This document shows, in pieces, positions 9,993-19,878 of a DNA stretch of 64,000 nucleotides. A program made the translations under genes and the position numbers. The stretch spans positions 1 to 64,000 of the forward strand of contig JACRKG010000019.1 of assembly GCA_016215315.1 (NCBI GenBank), written 5' to 3'. Position 1 is the stretch's first letter; each line of letters starts with the position of its first letter. The notes below the pieces were generated by a model. It saw only the letters and a program-made list of their open reading frames with translations. It made no database searches and was not told the origin of the DNA. Origin of the DNA: Candidatus Woesearchaeota archaeon (GTDB lineage Archaea > Nanobdellota > Nanobdellia > Woesearchaeales > ARS49).

Positions 9993-10265
9993 TCAAAGAC
10001 CAGATAACCCAAAATACTCCTTACCTTTCTCTGTTAGCACATAAGTAAATGCAAAGTATTGTCCCATGCCTTTGCCTAGTATTTTGTCTTCGTCTATATC
10101 TTGGCCGTTCTTGATTAGACCTTTGTCTAATCCGTATTGAATGCTTTCTCTTAAGAATTTGCTTCTTGCTGCGTGTCCATCCATAATTATGCTTTTTGCT
10201 TTCTTGTCAACAAATGCTCTTCTCAAAGAATCTTCAAGTTCCCCTTCGTTATAATCGTTTGCCAT
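9993..10265 (-). CDS. Hypothetical protein
   Basis: 90 aa ORF with coding-like composition. Confidence 0.55.
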   Translation of the reverse strand: MANDYNEGELEDSLRRAFVDKKAKSIIMDGHAARSKFLRESIQYGLDKGLIKNGQDIDEDKILGKGMGQYFAFTYVLTEKGKEYFGLSGL

Positions 10266-10279
10266 GTGAATGAATAATT

Positions 10280-10552
10280 TTAAAGAACATTATCGATTGT
10301 TGAACTCCAATCTTTAAATGATGCTTTTACTGAATCTTTGCATTCCGTGCAGTTTTTGATATGCTTTTTGTATTTTTCTTGTATGGCTTGCAAAATTCTA
10401 TCCTTTTCAATTGGTGTGTAATAATGTGAGTCAGAAACGGCACAATACGTTATGTAATCCTCAGAAGAAATATGCCCTTCTAATACTCTTTGCTTACCTT
10501 CTTCTCTTAGTTTATTTAATAAATCGCTTGCTTCTTTCCATTTGTTTGCCAT
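10280..10552 (-). CDS. Hypothetical protein
   Basis: 90 aa ORF. Confidence 0.5.
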   Translation of the reverse strand: MANKWKEASDLLNKLREEGKQRVLEGHISSEDYITYCAVSDSHYYTPIEKDRILQAIQEKYKKHIKNCTECKDSVKASFKDWSSTIDNVL

Positions 10553-10591
10553 AGAATAATTGAAAAATAAGGAATATAAAACGTTTGTGGA

Positions 10592-10999
10592 TCACAATAA
10601 ATTCAACAACGCTCTTGTACTTATTATTTCAATGCCTTTCATTCCAGTAAAATCCAAATCATTTGTCCAAAGATATTCACATTTAATAGCCAAGTAACAT
10701 GCAACATAAGGTATGTCTTTAATATCTCGTTTCATAATTTCTCTGGCATCTTCAATAAATTCATCATATTTTTCTTTTGACATCAAGGTTATTTTTTCAA
10801 AAAGAATGTCAACAACCATTTCAAAAACGTCTACAGATATGTCTGCTTTCTCGCAAATATGTTTTTTATATTTGTTAATTTCTTCCATAACAAACTCAGG
10901 AGAAAAAAGTTCAAACTTTCCACTAAGAATTACTTCTCGGGCACTACTATTTTTAATTAAAGCGGCAATAACTATATTTGTATCAATCAATATCTTCAT
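10592..10999 (-). CDS. PIN-domain toxin (VapC-type)
   Basis: MKILIDTNIVIAAL, acidic residues, LWTNDLDF. Confidence 0.85.
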   Translation of the reverse strand: MKILIDTNIVIAALIKNSSAREVILSGKFELFSPEFVMEEINKYKKHICEKADISVDVFEMVVDILFEKITLMSKEKYDEFIEDAREIMKRDIKDIPYVACYLAIKCEYLWTNDLDFTGMKGIEIISTRALLNLL

Positions 11000-11223
11000 T
11001 GAACAAGCCCGTGTCTTTTAGCAACAGCAAGTTTTATTTTCCTCCCAATATCCAAAGCATCTTCTTCAGTGAGTTTGCTTTTTGAAAGAAGTCTATCAAT
11101 CAATTCTATTTTTCTTGCATGTTGCCACAAAGCTTGTCTTGCAACCTCGCTCCACTTAACTTCTTTATGTTTCCTCATTATTTTATGTAAATCACCCGAA
11201 ACTGCCAAAGTCATATTCGTCAT
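10996..11223 (-). CDS. VapB-type antitoxin
   Basis: Immediately upstream of and overlapping the PIN gene; VKWSEVARQALWQHARKIE ribbon-helix-helix-like. Confidence 0.75.
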   Translation of the reverse strand: MTNMTLAVSGDLHKIMRKHKEVKWSEVARQALWQHARKIELIDRLLSKSKLTEEDALDIGRKIKLAVAKRHGLVQ

Positions 11224-11311
11224 ATTTTAATCACCTAAGTAGAATAAGTAAGTTTACTTATTTAAACTTTTCTGTTTATGCTCCAAATTAACAAAATTTG
11301 CAAATATACAC

Positions 11312-12064
11312 TCAGAATAACACATTCCTAGTCCTCTCCCAGACTTTAGGAATTACCTTTTCTGCTAATGGTTTTAGGTTTAGAATATCTTCTTCGTTGT
11401 ACTTAACTAATAAATCTAAGTATTTTTTGTCTTTTGTTTTCTTCCAGGCTTGCCATAATAATACTGCGTCTTCTCCTGAAACGTTTTCTACTTCTTCTGC
11501 TCTTTTTATTCCTGTTTCTCTTTCTATGTTTTTCAGTCCTCCAGTTAAATCTATTTTTTTGCAAACCCATCTTAAGTCAACATGTATTTGTGGGAAATCA
11601 AAATTAAAATAACGTCTTAGTACTGGTAAATCAAAACTTGACCCGTTAAATGTTACCAGCATTTTGTATTTGCTTAATTCTTTTTGCACTAAATCTTTAT
11701 CTAAACTAACACCTCTAACAAATGTTTGCGTGTCATAACCATTTGACATTCCTAGAACTGTAACATCGCCATAATAACCACTAGTTTCTATGTCTAAAAA
11801 ACAGCATTCATCTTTGTATTCTTTGTATAAACGCCAATGATCCGATTTTGGAATTGATACTGCTAATGATTTATGGTCATCGTTCAGTAAGTGTTTTCTT
11901 ACTTCATTAATTTTTGCATCGTGTGCTTCTTTGATGTTTTCTTTTATTCCCTGAATTTTTGGCGCAGCCAAAAATTCTTGCCAGTCATTAATTCCTTGAT
12001 TCCAAATTTTTTGTTCCCCCCTTTTGCTAACTCGGTCTAGAAAAATAAAGCTTTGTCGAAGCAT
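11312..12064 (-). CDS. YprB-like RNase H-fold 3'-5' exonuclease
   Basis: CFLDIETSGYYGDVTVLGM...LVTFNGSSFDLPVL...YNEEDILNL. Confidence 0.85.
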   Translation of the reverse strand: MLRQSFIFLDRVSKRGEQKIWNQGINDWQEFLAAPKIQGIKENIKEAHDAKINEVRKHLLNDDHKSLAVSIPKSDHWRLYKEYKDECCFLDIETSGYYGDVTVLGMSNGYDTQTFVRGVSLDKDLVQKELSKYKMLVTFNGSSFDLPVLRRYFNFDFPQIHVDLRWVCKKIDLTGGLKNIERETGIKRAEEVENVSGEDAVLLWQAWKKTKDKKYLDLLVKYNEEDILNLKPLAEKVIPKVWERTRNVLF

Positions 12065-12105
12065 AAGAAAATTAAAAAAAGAGGTGTTTTAAAGATTGTT
12101 GTGAT

Positions 12106-12141
12106 ATAGTTTACAGTTCGCGGTTTGTAGTTTACAGTTAA
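12106..12141. repeat. Heptamer-type tandem repeat (GTTTACAGTTCGCGGTTTGTAGTTTACAGTT)
   Basis: ~7-nt periodic repeat; related sequence at 46034, 50434, 54361, 63457. Confidence 0.6.
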
Positions 12142-12150
12142 CTTGCAAGC

Positions 12151-13278
12151 TCAAGAAGTATTTTGTCTTTTTAAGAATTTTTTTAGTTTTCCCCATCTGT
12201 CGCTTCTTGCGTATTTTTGGTATTCTTCTTGAGTCATTTCTGCCAGTGTTTTGTTTTGGCCTTCAACAATGAATGCTAGTCCTAATTGTGATTTTAAGTT
12301 TGGACTTTTTGGGTTTCCTCTTGCTTCTTCTATTAATTTTCCTTTGACGCTTGATGTGAATAGTACTGGTTTGTCTAGTGTTTGATCCATGTACGCAACA
12401 GTCATTGGCCAATGAGATTCTAAAGGTCCGTGTTGTTTTGCTAAGTTAAGAAAGTATTCTAGTCCTTTTGCTTTTAGTTCTCTGCCAACATGATGTCCCG
12501 GGTAACCGTTCAATTTTGTTATTTCAAAACCTGAATCATCCGTTATTACTGGTCTGCACAATACCGAATATGCAACTCTTGCTTTGTGTGATGCTATTTT
12601 TTCTACCGAGTCTTGTTCTTCTTTAATGTTCATTTCTATTTTTGAAATTCTCGCCACATCTCTTAATGATTCTGTTGCAGAAGTAAATTTTCCGTTATTT
12701 GTTGTTACAAAAGTTATTTCTTCTCCTTTGAATCTACAATCTAAATCCCAGTCTTTGACTTCAAAATATTTGTTTGATTGATACCAACTTTCTATACTTC
12801 CAGGATTCCACCAGCCTTTTATTTCTGGTTGTTGTATTAGTTCTGGTTTGTGGAATGGTATGTTTCCGGGGTTCCATTTTTTTCCTGGCTCGTTCATTCT
12901 TATTTCTAGCAATCCTTTGCCGTTAAACCAAATACCTAGTCTCATCAATACTCTTCTTATTGAAATGTCTTGAAAGTGATTGCTGTTGTTTACTTGGAAG
13001 AAATAGAACAATCCCGCATCTACATTAGATGGATCATTATCATAAACGTTTTCGCAATTATTTCTAATCCAATCTAATTCATCTCTGTGTTGTTTAAAGT
13101 ATTCAAAGTAAGCATCTTCATAAAATTGTAATGCTTCGTGGAGTTCTAAAGATTTGTTATTAACATGATGGACTAGACGCCAATTGTTTTCTCCGTACAG
13201 CTTGTTATAATTAGTGATTATTTCTTCTTTTCTACTGCCAAAATAGCCCGGTCTTCCAACAGAAACAAAATTAGTCAT
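12151..13278 (-). CDS. Fusion: uncharacterised N-terminal domain + Ham1/RdgB-like dNTP pyrophosphatase
   Basis: C-terminal TTNNGKFTSA...ITDDSGFEITKLNGYPGHHVGREL ITPase signatures; ~190 aa unknown N-terminus. Confidence 0.75.
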   Translation of the reverse strand: MTNFVSVGRPGYFGSRKEEIITNYNKLYGENNWRLVHHVNNKSLELHEALQFYEDAYFEYFKQHRDELDWIRNNCENVYDNDPSNVDAGLFYFFQVNNSNHFQDISIRRVLMRLGIWFNGKGLLEIRMNEPGKKWNPGNIPFHKPELIQQPEIKGWWNPGSIESWYQSNKYFEVKDWDLDCRFKGEEITFVTTNNGKFTSATESLRDVARISKIEMNIKEEQDSVEKIASHKARVAYSVLCRPVITDDSGFEITKLNGYPGHHVGRELKAKGLEYFLNLAKQHGPLESHWPMTVAYMDQTLDKPVLFTSSVKGKLIEEARGNPKSPNLKSQLGLAFIVEGQNKTLAEMTQEEYQKYARSDRWGKLKKFLKRQNTS

Positions 13279-13459
13279 GGAAGAAATTGTGGTTGGATGA
13301 TTTAAAATAGTTATTAATCTTTGATTTTTAATTCTTTAAGCATATATTTCTCAAACATTTTATGTGTATAAATACACATAAAATTAAAGGTTTCTTTTTT
13401 ATGCAGAGCTAATCTTCAAAAGAAGCCTTTTTAAACCAATATCAATTTTCTCACTTTGT

Positions 13460-13534
13460 GGGCCTTTAGCTCAGTCCGGTAGTAGCAATCGGCTCTTAAC
13501 CGATTGGTCGAGGGTTCAAATCCCTCAGGGCCCG
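13460..13534 (+). tRNA. tRNA-Lys (anticodon CTT)
   Basis: GGGCCTT/AGGGCCC acceptor; ATCGG-CTCTTAA-CCGAT anticodon arm; GAGGG-TTCAAAT-CCCTC T arm. Confidence 0.95.
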
Positions 13535-13538
13535 TTTT

Positions 13539-13577
13539 AGCGGGTAAGCACAGCAGTGCGCATCCCGCTTGTTTTTT
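13539..13577 (+). terminator. Stem-loop followed by T-run downstream of tRNA
   Basis: AGCGGG(13539-13544)...GCAC-AGCA-GTGC...CCCGCT(13564-13569) then TGTTTTTT. Confidence 0.5.
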
Positions 13578-13616
13578 ACAAAGTTTTTTATATGTGCCAG
13601 TTAATTAAGTACGTTC

Positions 13617-14225
13617 ATGACAAAGATGATTTTAACTTCAACAGGACTTGCAAGCCAAAACATAATAAACCAATTCTTGAAGTTGATAAATAAACCTGCT
13701 TCCAAAATAAAGATTGTTTTTGTGCCAACTGCTTCAAGAACTGAAGAAGAACTAAAGTATGTTGAAGAGTCTAAAAGAGAATTGTTAGATTTTGAAATTG
13801 AAGAAAAAAATATCAAAACATTAAATTTAGACAATCCGATCAAGTACACTGAAATTAAAGATTATGACGTCCTGTATGTTTGTGGCGGAAATACATTTTA
13901 TCTTTTAAAAAAAGTTAGAGAAAGTGGTTTTGACAAAATAATAATTGAGTTTGTTGAAAATAACAAATTATATTTTGGAGTAAGCGCAGGAAGTATTCTT
14001 GTTTGTCAAAATATTGAGATAGCTAGTCCTGGTGATGAAAATGATGTTAATTTAAGGGATTTAAAAGGATTAAATTTGGTTGATGTAATTGTTTCTCCTC
14101 ATTATTGTGAAAAAGAGAGAAAAGATGTTGAGAAATTTAAGAAAAAATCAAAAATTCCTGTAGTCACATTAACAGATAGTCAAGCTTTATTAGTGATTGA
14201 TGGTAAAAAAGAAATAATTGAATAA
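13617..14225 (+). CDS. Peptidase S51 (dipeptidase E-like)
   Basis: YVCGGNTFYLLKKVRESG, FGVSAGSILV catalytic Ser. Confidence 0.88.
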   Translation: MTKMILTSTGLASQNIINQFLKLINKPASKIKIVFVPTASRTEEELKYVEESKRELLDFEIEEKNIKTLNLDNPIKYTEIKDYDVLYVCGGNTFYLLKKVRESGFDKIIIEFVENNKLYFGVSAGSILVCQNIEIASPGDENDVNLRDLKGLNLVDVIVSPHYCEKERKDVEKFKKKSKIPVVTLTDSQALLVIDGKKEIIE

Positions 14226-14248
14226 ATATAGTCTGGAGGAAATAAAAA

Positions 14249-14575
14249 ATGAATTCAGAAAACTTAGAAATTAAAGTTGGAGAAATTTTTGAAGTTCAAG
14301 GAATTGGTCTTCCTTTAGTTGGAGAAACGGAGTTATTAAGGCTCGAACTAGATTATGATTCTGCAGGAATTAAACTACTAAACACTGCACAAAACAAAAA
14401 ACTTGAAGGAAGAATTTACAATAATTTTTACACATTTCAAGCTTTGAAAGAAGGATATCACAACATAAATTTTTATTACGTTAATTTCATCTCGAATAAA
14501 AAGTGGACTCCAAATGAACAGAGTTCTTTCTATGGAAGACATGAGAAAATAATTAAAGTAAAAATATCTGCATAA
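14249..14575 (+). CDS. Hypothetical protein, possibly chagasin/I42-like fold
   Basis: 108 aa beta-rich ORF between S51 peptidase and RlmH-like gene. Confidence 0.45.
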   Translation: MNSENLEIKVGEIFEVQGIGLPLVGETELLRLELDYDSAGIKLLNTAQNKKLEGRIYNNFYTFQALKEGYHNINFYYVNFISNKKWTPNEQSSFYGRHEKIIKVKISA

Positions 14576-15010
14576 ATGAAACTAAGACTCATATCAATCG
14601 GAACGATTAAAGAACCTTTTGCTAAAGAATGGATCAATGAATACTTGAAAAGATTCACCAAGTATTGTAATTTGGAATTTCTAGAAATAAAAGAAAGCAA
14701 TAAAAAACAAGAAGGCGAAGAATTGTTAAAAAGAATTAAAGACAATGATTTCGTTGTTGTTCTTGACATGGCCGGAAAGCAATTAAGCAGTGAAGAACTC
14801 TCCGAAGTCATAAAAAGAGAAATCATGCAAAAAAATATTTCTTTTATTATTGGCGGTCCTGAAGGACTGAGTGAAGAAGTAATTAGTAAAGCGCACTTAA
14901 AATTAAGTTTTTCAAGAATGACTTTTACACACCAAATGATTAGATTATTCTTAATAGAACAAATATACCGCGCATTTACGATAATAAAGGGAGAGAAGTA
15001 TCATAAATAA
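14576..15010 (+). CDS. rlmH: RlmH-like 23S rRNA pseudouridine methyltransferase
   Basis: FIIGGPEGLSEEVISKAHLKLSFSRMTFTHQMIRLFLIEQIYRAFTIIKGEKYHK. Confidence 0.93.
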   Translation: MKLRLISIGTIKEPFAKEWINEYLKRFTKYCNLEFLEIKESNKKQEGEELLKRIKDNDFVVVLDMAGKQLSSEELSEVIKREIMQKNISFIIGGPEGLSEEVISKAHLKLSFSRMTFTHQMIRLFLIEQIYRAFTIIKGEKYHK

Positions 15011-15033
15011 ATTTTTTTGTTAAAAAAATTTAT
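15007..15033 (+). terminator. A/T hairpin ATAAATTTTTTT-GTT-AAAAAAATTTAT
   Basis: Perfect 12-bp inverted repeat at the 3' end of the rlmH-like gene. Confidence 0.5.
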
Positions 15034-15073
15034 GCTTAACAAATTTTAAAAACACTTCTGAAATCAAGAAGTT

Positions 15074-15583
15074 ATGAATATTGACGAATACAAAAAAAAT
15101 TTGAAAACTCCTTTAAAGCAAGGTACTTTGTGTTTTTTGCTTAGGAATGATGAGATTCTTTTGAGTGTTAAAAAGAGAGGTTTCGGTAAAGGAAAAACCG
15201 TTGGTGCTGGAGGCAAAGTTGAGAAGAATGAGATTGTTGATGCAGCAGCAATTAGAGAAGTAAAAGAGGAGTTAGGAGTTGTTGTTCAAGATCTTAAGCG
15301 TGTTGCTACTTTAGATTTTTATTTTCCATTTGTTGAAAAACCTGAAAATTGGAATTTACAAGTTGTTGCTTACTTATCAAAAAAATGGACTGGAGAAATA
15401 AAAGAATCAGATGAATTATTACCGGCATGGGTTAATAAATACAAAATTCCTTATGATAAAATGTGGGCAGACAGCACTCATTGGGTGCCTTATGTTCTAG
15501 ATGGTTATTTATTAAAAGGAGAATTCTTGTATGATAAAGAATTAAAAATTCCAGAATACAATTTGTTTTTTGGGAGTTATTAA
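15074..15583 (+). CDS. NUDIX hydrolase, MTH1-like
   Basis: GGKVEKNEIVDAAAIREVKEELGV Nudix box. Confidence 0.92.
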   Translation: MNIDEYKKNLKTPLKQGTLCFLLRNDEILLSVKKRGFGKGKTVGAGGKVEKNEIVDAAAIREVKEELGVVVQDLKRVATLDFYFPFVEKPENWNLQVVAYLSKKWTGEIKESDELLPAWVNKYKIPYDKMWADSTHWVPYVLDGYLLKGEFLYDKELKIPEYNLFFGSY

Positions 15584-15652
15584 GAATTTTAAAAAATTGG
15601 TAGTTTGTAGTAATAATAAAAGAATAGTTTTAAAACATTTATTGTTTTTACT

Positions 15653-16171
15653 TTGTGTATGTATAAAGTGTTAATTGTAGGATGTGCTTTAACTCTTGAA
15701 GGCACTATTGCGGATCGTGTTAAAGCAGATTTAGAATTGATTTCCCCTGCAGGTTATGATTGCACACTTGTTAATAGTAGTTTGGCTGCTTTATCTTGCT
15801 TGAAAAATTCTGAGGAAAAATTTGATTATATTATTGTTGATAATGTAATGTGGGAGATGGGTGGGGTGCGATTGTTTCGGTACTTGGGCGGTGTTGATTT
15901 TGATGAAGAATATTGCAAAGAAGGAGTGTCTTGGGATTTACACATACCAACAAAGATTGTCAATGAAAAAGTGTTTGGAGGTAGAGAAGATCTTGTGAAG
16001 AAAATGTTAGAAAAATATGAAAAAACTCCAAAAATAATTCTTGATAGGGGAGAAATGTCAGATTCTATAAAAGCGGCCATAGAAAAAGGACAAATAAATC
16101 ATTACGTGAATAAGAGCAAACCTATGAAAGAACAGTTAGAGCCTTTAGTAAAAACTAACAAGCAACAATAA
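15653..16171 (+). CDS. Receiver-like (degenerate CheY-type) domain protein
   Basis: KVLIVGCALTL...DYIIVDNVMWEMGG; lacks the usual acidic pair at beta-1. Confidence 0.55.
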   Translation: MCMYKVLIVGCALTLEGTIADRVKADLELISPAGYDCTLVNSSLAALSCLKNSEEKFDYIIVDNVMWEMGGVRLFRYLGGVDFDEEYCKEGVSWDLHIPTKIVNEKVFGGREDLVKKMLEKYEKTPKIILDRGEMSDSIKAAIEKGQINHYVNKSKPMKEQLEPLVKTNKQQ

Positions 16172-16240
16172 ACCACGATTTATTTACTTTCTATTCATCA
16201 TAAACTAAACTTTTAATAATAAAACAGAATCTCTGTTGTT

Positions 16241-17608
16241 ATGAAAACTGTTTTGCTTGTTTACCTGCCGTTTTGTACTCCTGCAAGTCCCCCTTATTCA
16301 TTAACATATCTTTATTCTTTTTTAAAAAACAATTGTGATGCTAAAATAAAAGTTCTTGATCTTAATTTGGAATTTCACAAACTAAAATTTCCTGAATTTC
16401 AAGAATACTTTAAAGATCCTTCAAAATGGAAAGATTATGATAAGAAAACAAATGAGTACAATCAACTTACTAGAAAAGTTTATTCAGAAAATAATAGAAA
16501 AGTTGTGAATGGAGAAAAACCTGAATTTTTCGATGTTCTTTTAAAAAATATCAGAGAAGAAAAACCGGACATTGTTGGGTTTAGCATTGTTTATTCCAGC
16601 CAAGCATTTTACGCTCATGCATTAATGAAAGAACTTAAGGAAGTAACGAAAATAGTTGGAGGTCCTTCAGTTAATGATAAAATAATTGCTTTAGCAGATA
16701 AATTTTTGAAAAATGAAATAGAGTTCCTTGACTTCATAAAAGAAGAAAAAACAGATCATGAAAAACTTAATTTTGACACTTTCCCAGATTTTAATATTTA
16801 CGACCTAAAAGAATATTTTACTCCAAAACCAGTAATTCCATTAAAAACATCCAGCACTTGTTACTACCAAAAATGCACTTTTTGCGCGCACTATGCTAAA
16901 GTTCCTTACGTAGAATACAAAATACCCTTAATTGAAAAAACAATTATTAATTCAGGACAAAAATATTTTTTCTTAATTGACGACATGACTCACATAACTA
17001 GATTGCTTAAGCTAGCAGAAATGATGAAGCCTTTAAACATTCAATGGGCGTGCCAGTTAAGACCAACAAAAGAATACACGTATGAAATACTTAAAAAATT
17101 AAAAGAATCGGGCTTAACTTTTATAATGTGGGGTGTTGAATCTGGAAGCAATAGAATTCTAAATTTAATGAAAAAAGGAACAAACACGAACTATGTGGAA
17201 AAAGTGCTGGAAGATTCTAAAAAAGCAGGAATCCAAAACATAACGTACATAATGTTTGGTTTTCCTACAGAAACAAAAGAAGAATTCTTAGAAACAATTG
17301 ACTTATTAAAAAGAAATGGAAAAAATATTGATTTAGTATCAATAGCTGTTTTTGGACTGCAAAAAGGAACTCCAGTTTATACTGCTCCTTTAGATTTCGG
17401 AATTAAAAAGATTAATGAAGAAGAAAGAATTATTTTAGAACCAAAAATTAGTTATGAATTGGAAAATGGATTAACTCAGGCGGAAGCTGTTAAACTAAAA
17501 AAGAAATACAACAATACAATTAACAAAATAAACAAACATCCAAGATTAATGAATTTCTTCAGAGAACATACGTTCTTTTCAATAAAAAATAGTGGTCTGA
17601 AACAGTAG
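16241..17608 (+). CDS. B12-binding-like/radical SAM protein
   Basis: CYYQKCTFC (CX4CX2C) motif; PDIVGFSIVYSSQ; IMWGVESGSNRIL. Confidence 0.88.
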   Translation: MKTVLLVYLPFCTPASPPYSLTYLYSFLKNNCDAKIKVLDLNLEFHKLKFPEFQEYFKDPSKWKDYDKKTNEYNQLTRKVYSENNRKVVNGEKPEFFDVLLKNIREEKPDIVGFSIVYSSQAFYAHALMKELKEVTKIVGGPSVNDKIIALADKFLKNEIEFLDFIKEEKTDHEKLNFDTFPDFNIYDLKEYFTPKPVIPLKTSSTCYYQKCTFCAHYAKVPYVEYKIPLIEKTIINSGQKYFFLIDDMTHITRLLKLAEMMKPLNIQWACQLRPTKEYTYEILKKLKESGLTFIMWGVESGSNRILNLMKKGTNTNYVEKVLEDSKKAGIQNITYIMFGFPTETKEEFLETIDLLKRNGKNIDLVSIAVFGLQKGTPVYTAPLDFGIKKINEEERIILEPKISYELENGLTQAEAVKLKKKYNNTINKINKHPRLMNFFREHTFFSIKNSGLKQ

Positions 17609-17641
17609 AGTATTAGTTTAAACTAATTTTTTCACCACAAA

Positions 17642-17971
17642 CTAATTACCCTGAGTATTTACTTGATATGGCTCAAACATTAAAACATAGGATGGTTTAA
17701 TACTTTTTGGACAGTGTTCAACTCCTTTTGGTACAACATGCATCTGTCCTTGTTTTAATCTTACATTATCCCTATCTTTATATTGAATTTCTATTTCTCC
17801 TTTAAAGACAAAGAATAATTCATCTTCATCAGCATGTTTGTGCCAATGAAATTCGCCATCAAATAATGCCATCCTAACTACTTGATCATTTACTCTCGCT
17901 ACATCAACAGGAGAATATGGCTTTCCACCAATCTCTTTAATTTTTTGTTTTAAATTAATTACAGGCATCAT
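17642..17971 (-). CDS. Cupin-domain protein
   Basis: FHWHKHADEDELFFVFKGEIEIQY...GQMHVVPKGVEHCP. Confidence 0.92.
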   Translation of the reverse strand: MMPVINLKQKIKEIGGKPYSPVDVARVNDQVVRMALFDGEFHWHKHADEDELFFVFKGEIEIQYKDRDNVRLKQGQMHVVPKGVEHCPKSIKPSYVLMFEPYQVNTQGN

Positions 17972-18137
17972 AATTTAATGTAAAACTCAGGCATATTTAA
18001 GTTTTTTCTTCCTAGGCACGGAACATTATTGAGTATACCAATTATTTAACAAAATACTCAAAAAACTGGTGCAATTTCTAACTTTTTTATTTTTGACAGA
18101 CAATTTAATAAACCCGAATGTGATTTAGGTCAGTATT

Positions 18138-19013
18138 ATGGATGAAAATCATTCAATTAAGCTGTTTGAGAATAAAAAAGTCAGGGTTCAGTGGGTTGAA
18201 AAAGATCAAAAATGGTATTTTTCAATAATTGATGTTATTTCAGTACTTACTGATAGCCGTGACGCTAATAATTATTGGAAAGTCTTAAAGTTTAGGCTTA
18301 AAAATGAAGGAAATGAGTCGGTTACAAATTGTAACCAACTGAAAATGCAGTCTTCAGATGGAAAGTTTTATCTTACTGATGTTGGCGATACTGAGCAGAT
18401 TTTAAGATTAGTGCAGTCAATTCCTTCAAAAAAAGCAGAACCATTCAAAGCATGGCTCGCAAAAGTAGGATATCAAAGAATTGAAGAAACACAAGATCCT
18501 GAGCTTGCATTTGACAGAGCCATGAAAACTTATCTTCAGAAAGGATATTCAAAAGAGTGGGTTAATCAAAGACTAAAAACTATAGAAGTTAGGAAAGATC
18601 TAACCGACGAATGGAACAGAGTCGGCATAGATAAAGAATCTGATTTTGCCATACTTACCAATGAAATAACTAAAGCTTGGTCTGGAAAAACAGTTTCGGA
18701 ATACAAGAAACTAAAAAATCTTCACAAAGAAAATCTCAGAGACAACATGACAAATCTCGAGCTGGTTTTGAGCATGCTTGCAGAAGCTACAACTACAGAA
18801 CTATCAAAAAAAGAAGATCCTAAAACATTCAAAGAAAGCAAGCAAATTGCAGTAAAAGGCGGAAGAGTTGCAGGAAATACTAGAAAAGATATAGAAAAAC
18901 AATTAGGAGAAAGCATAGTTACCCCAAAAAATGCAAAAGACAATCTAAAAGAATTATCTGTATCTAAGCCTGTTAAAATAGAAAATAAATCTTTAAAGAA
19001 AAAAGAAAATTGA
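18138..19013 (+). CDS. BRO-N/antirepressor-like (DinD-type) protein
   Basis: VQWVEKDQKWYFSIIDVISVLTDS...; paralogous to 56424-57257. Confidence 0.8.
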   Translation: MDENHSIKLFENKKVRVQWVEKDQKWYFSIIDVISVLTDSRDANNYWKVLKFRLKNEGNESVTNCNQLKMQSSDGKFYLTDVGDTEQILRLVQSIPSKKAEPFKAWLAKVGYQRIEETQDPELAFDRAMKTYLQKGYSKEWVNQRLKTIEVRKDLTDEWNRVGIDKESDFAILTNEITKAWSGKTVSEYKKLKNLHKENLRDNMTNLELVLSMLAEATTTELSKKEDPKTFKESKQIAVKGGRVAGNTRKDIEKQLGESIVTPKNAKDNLKELSVSKPVKIENKSLKKKEN

Positions 19014-19096
19014 CCGTTTTTTTTATTTTAGAAATTCCTTTATAAAACTCAAAAGATTTTTAGGCAACTGGCAAAACAATATTAAATCCCAATCAA

Positions 19097-19804
19097 TCAC
19101 TCAAGCCCGAAATAAACTCTTTTTCTATTCTTACCTTTGTTTTCCATTCTTAACAGAACTAGTTTGCCTATTTCTTTTGTTGACTTAACGTGTGTTCCAC
19201 CATCTGCTTGTTCATCAACGTCACCTATTTTTACAAGTCTCAATATTTCTATTCCTTCAGGAAGTCCTTTAGCAAGTCTTGCCAGAGAGGGATTTTTTTC
19301 TACTTCTTTTCTAGGCATGTAACTAATACTTATTTGCAAATCTCTTTGCATTGCTTCATTTGTTTTGTTAACAAATTCTTGCATTTTTTCTCTGTTGAAA
19401 TTTTCTAAATCAAAATCAACTCTGCTCTCATCGACACCCAATTGATTACCAGTTATGAGACCACTAGATTCCCGATGAAAAATGGCGCTTAACGCGTGAG
19501 CTGCTGTGTGCATACGCATCAATTTGTAACGTTTGTCCCAATCAATTACGCAATGCACACTATCTCCTTCACGCAATCCCTCTTTGTCCACTTCGTGTGA
19601 TACTTTACCACCAAATTTTCCCACGAAAACCACATTAAAAATATCATTGCCTCTGATTATTTTACCAGTATCATTAGGCTGGCCTCCACTATTAGGATAA
19701 AAAACAGTTTGGTCAAGAACTACAAATTTTCCATCTTTAACACTTACAACTTTTGCATCGCACTCTTTAAGGTAAGAATCATCAAGATAAAGTGCTTCTG
19801 ACAT
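19097..19804 (-). CDS. Alanyl-tRNA editing protein (AlaX-type)
   Basis: YPNSGGQPNDTG, MRMHTAAHALSAIFH, DGGTHVKSTKEIG. Confidence 0.92.
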   Translation of the reverse strand: MSEALYLDDSYLKECDAKVVSVKDGKFVVLDQTVFYPNSGGQPNDTGKIIRGNDIFNVVFVGKFGGKVSHEVDKEGLREGDSVHCVIDWDKRYKLMRMHTAAHALSAIFHRESSGLITGNQLGVDESRVDFDLENFNREKMQEFVNKTNEAMQRDLQISISYMPRKEVEKNPSLARLAKGLPEGIEILRLVKIGDVDEQADGGTHVKSTKEIGKLVLLRMENKGKNRKRVYFGLE

Positions 19805-19878
19805 GAATTAAAGCAATAATTGAGTGTTTTTATAAGTTTAGGATTATTTTAGTATTGAAAAGAATAAAAATATGCAAA

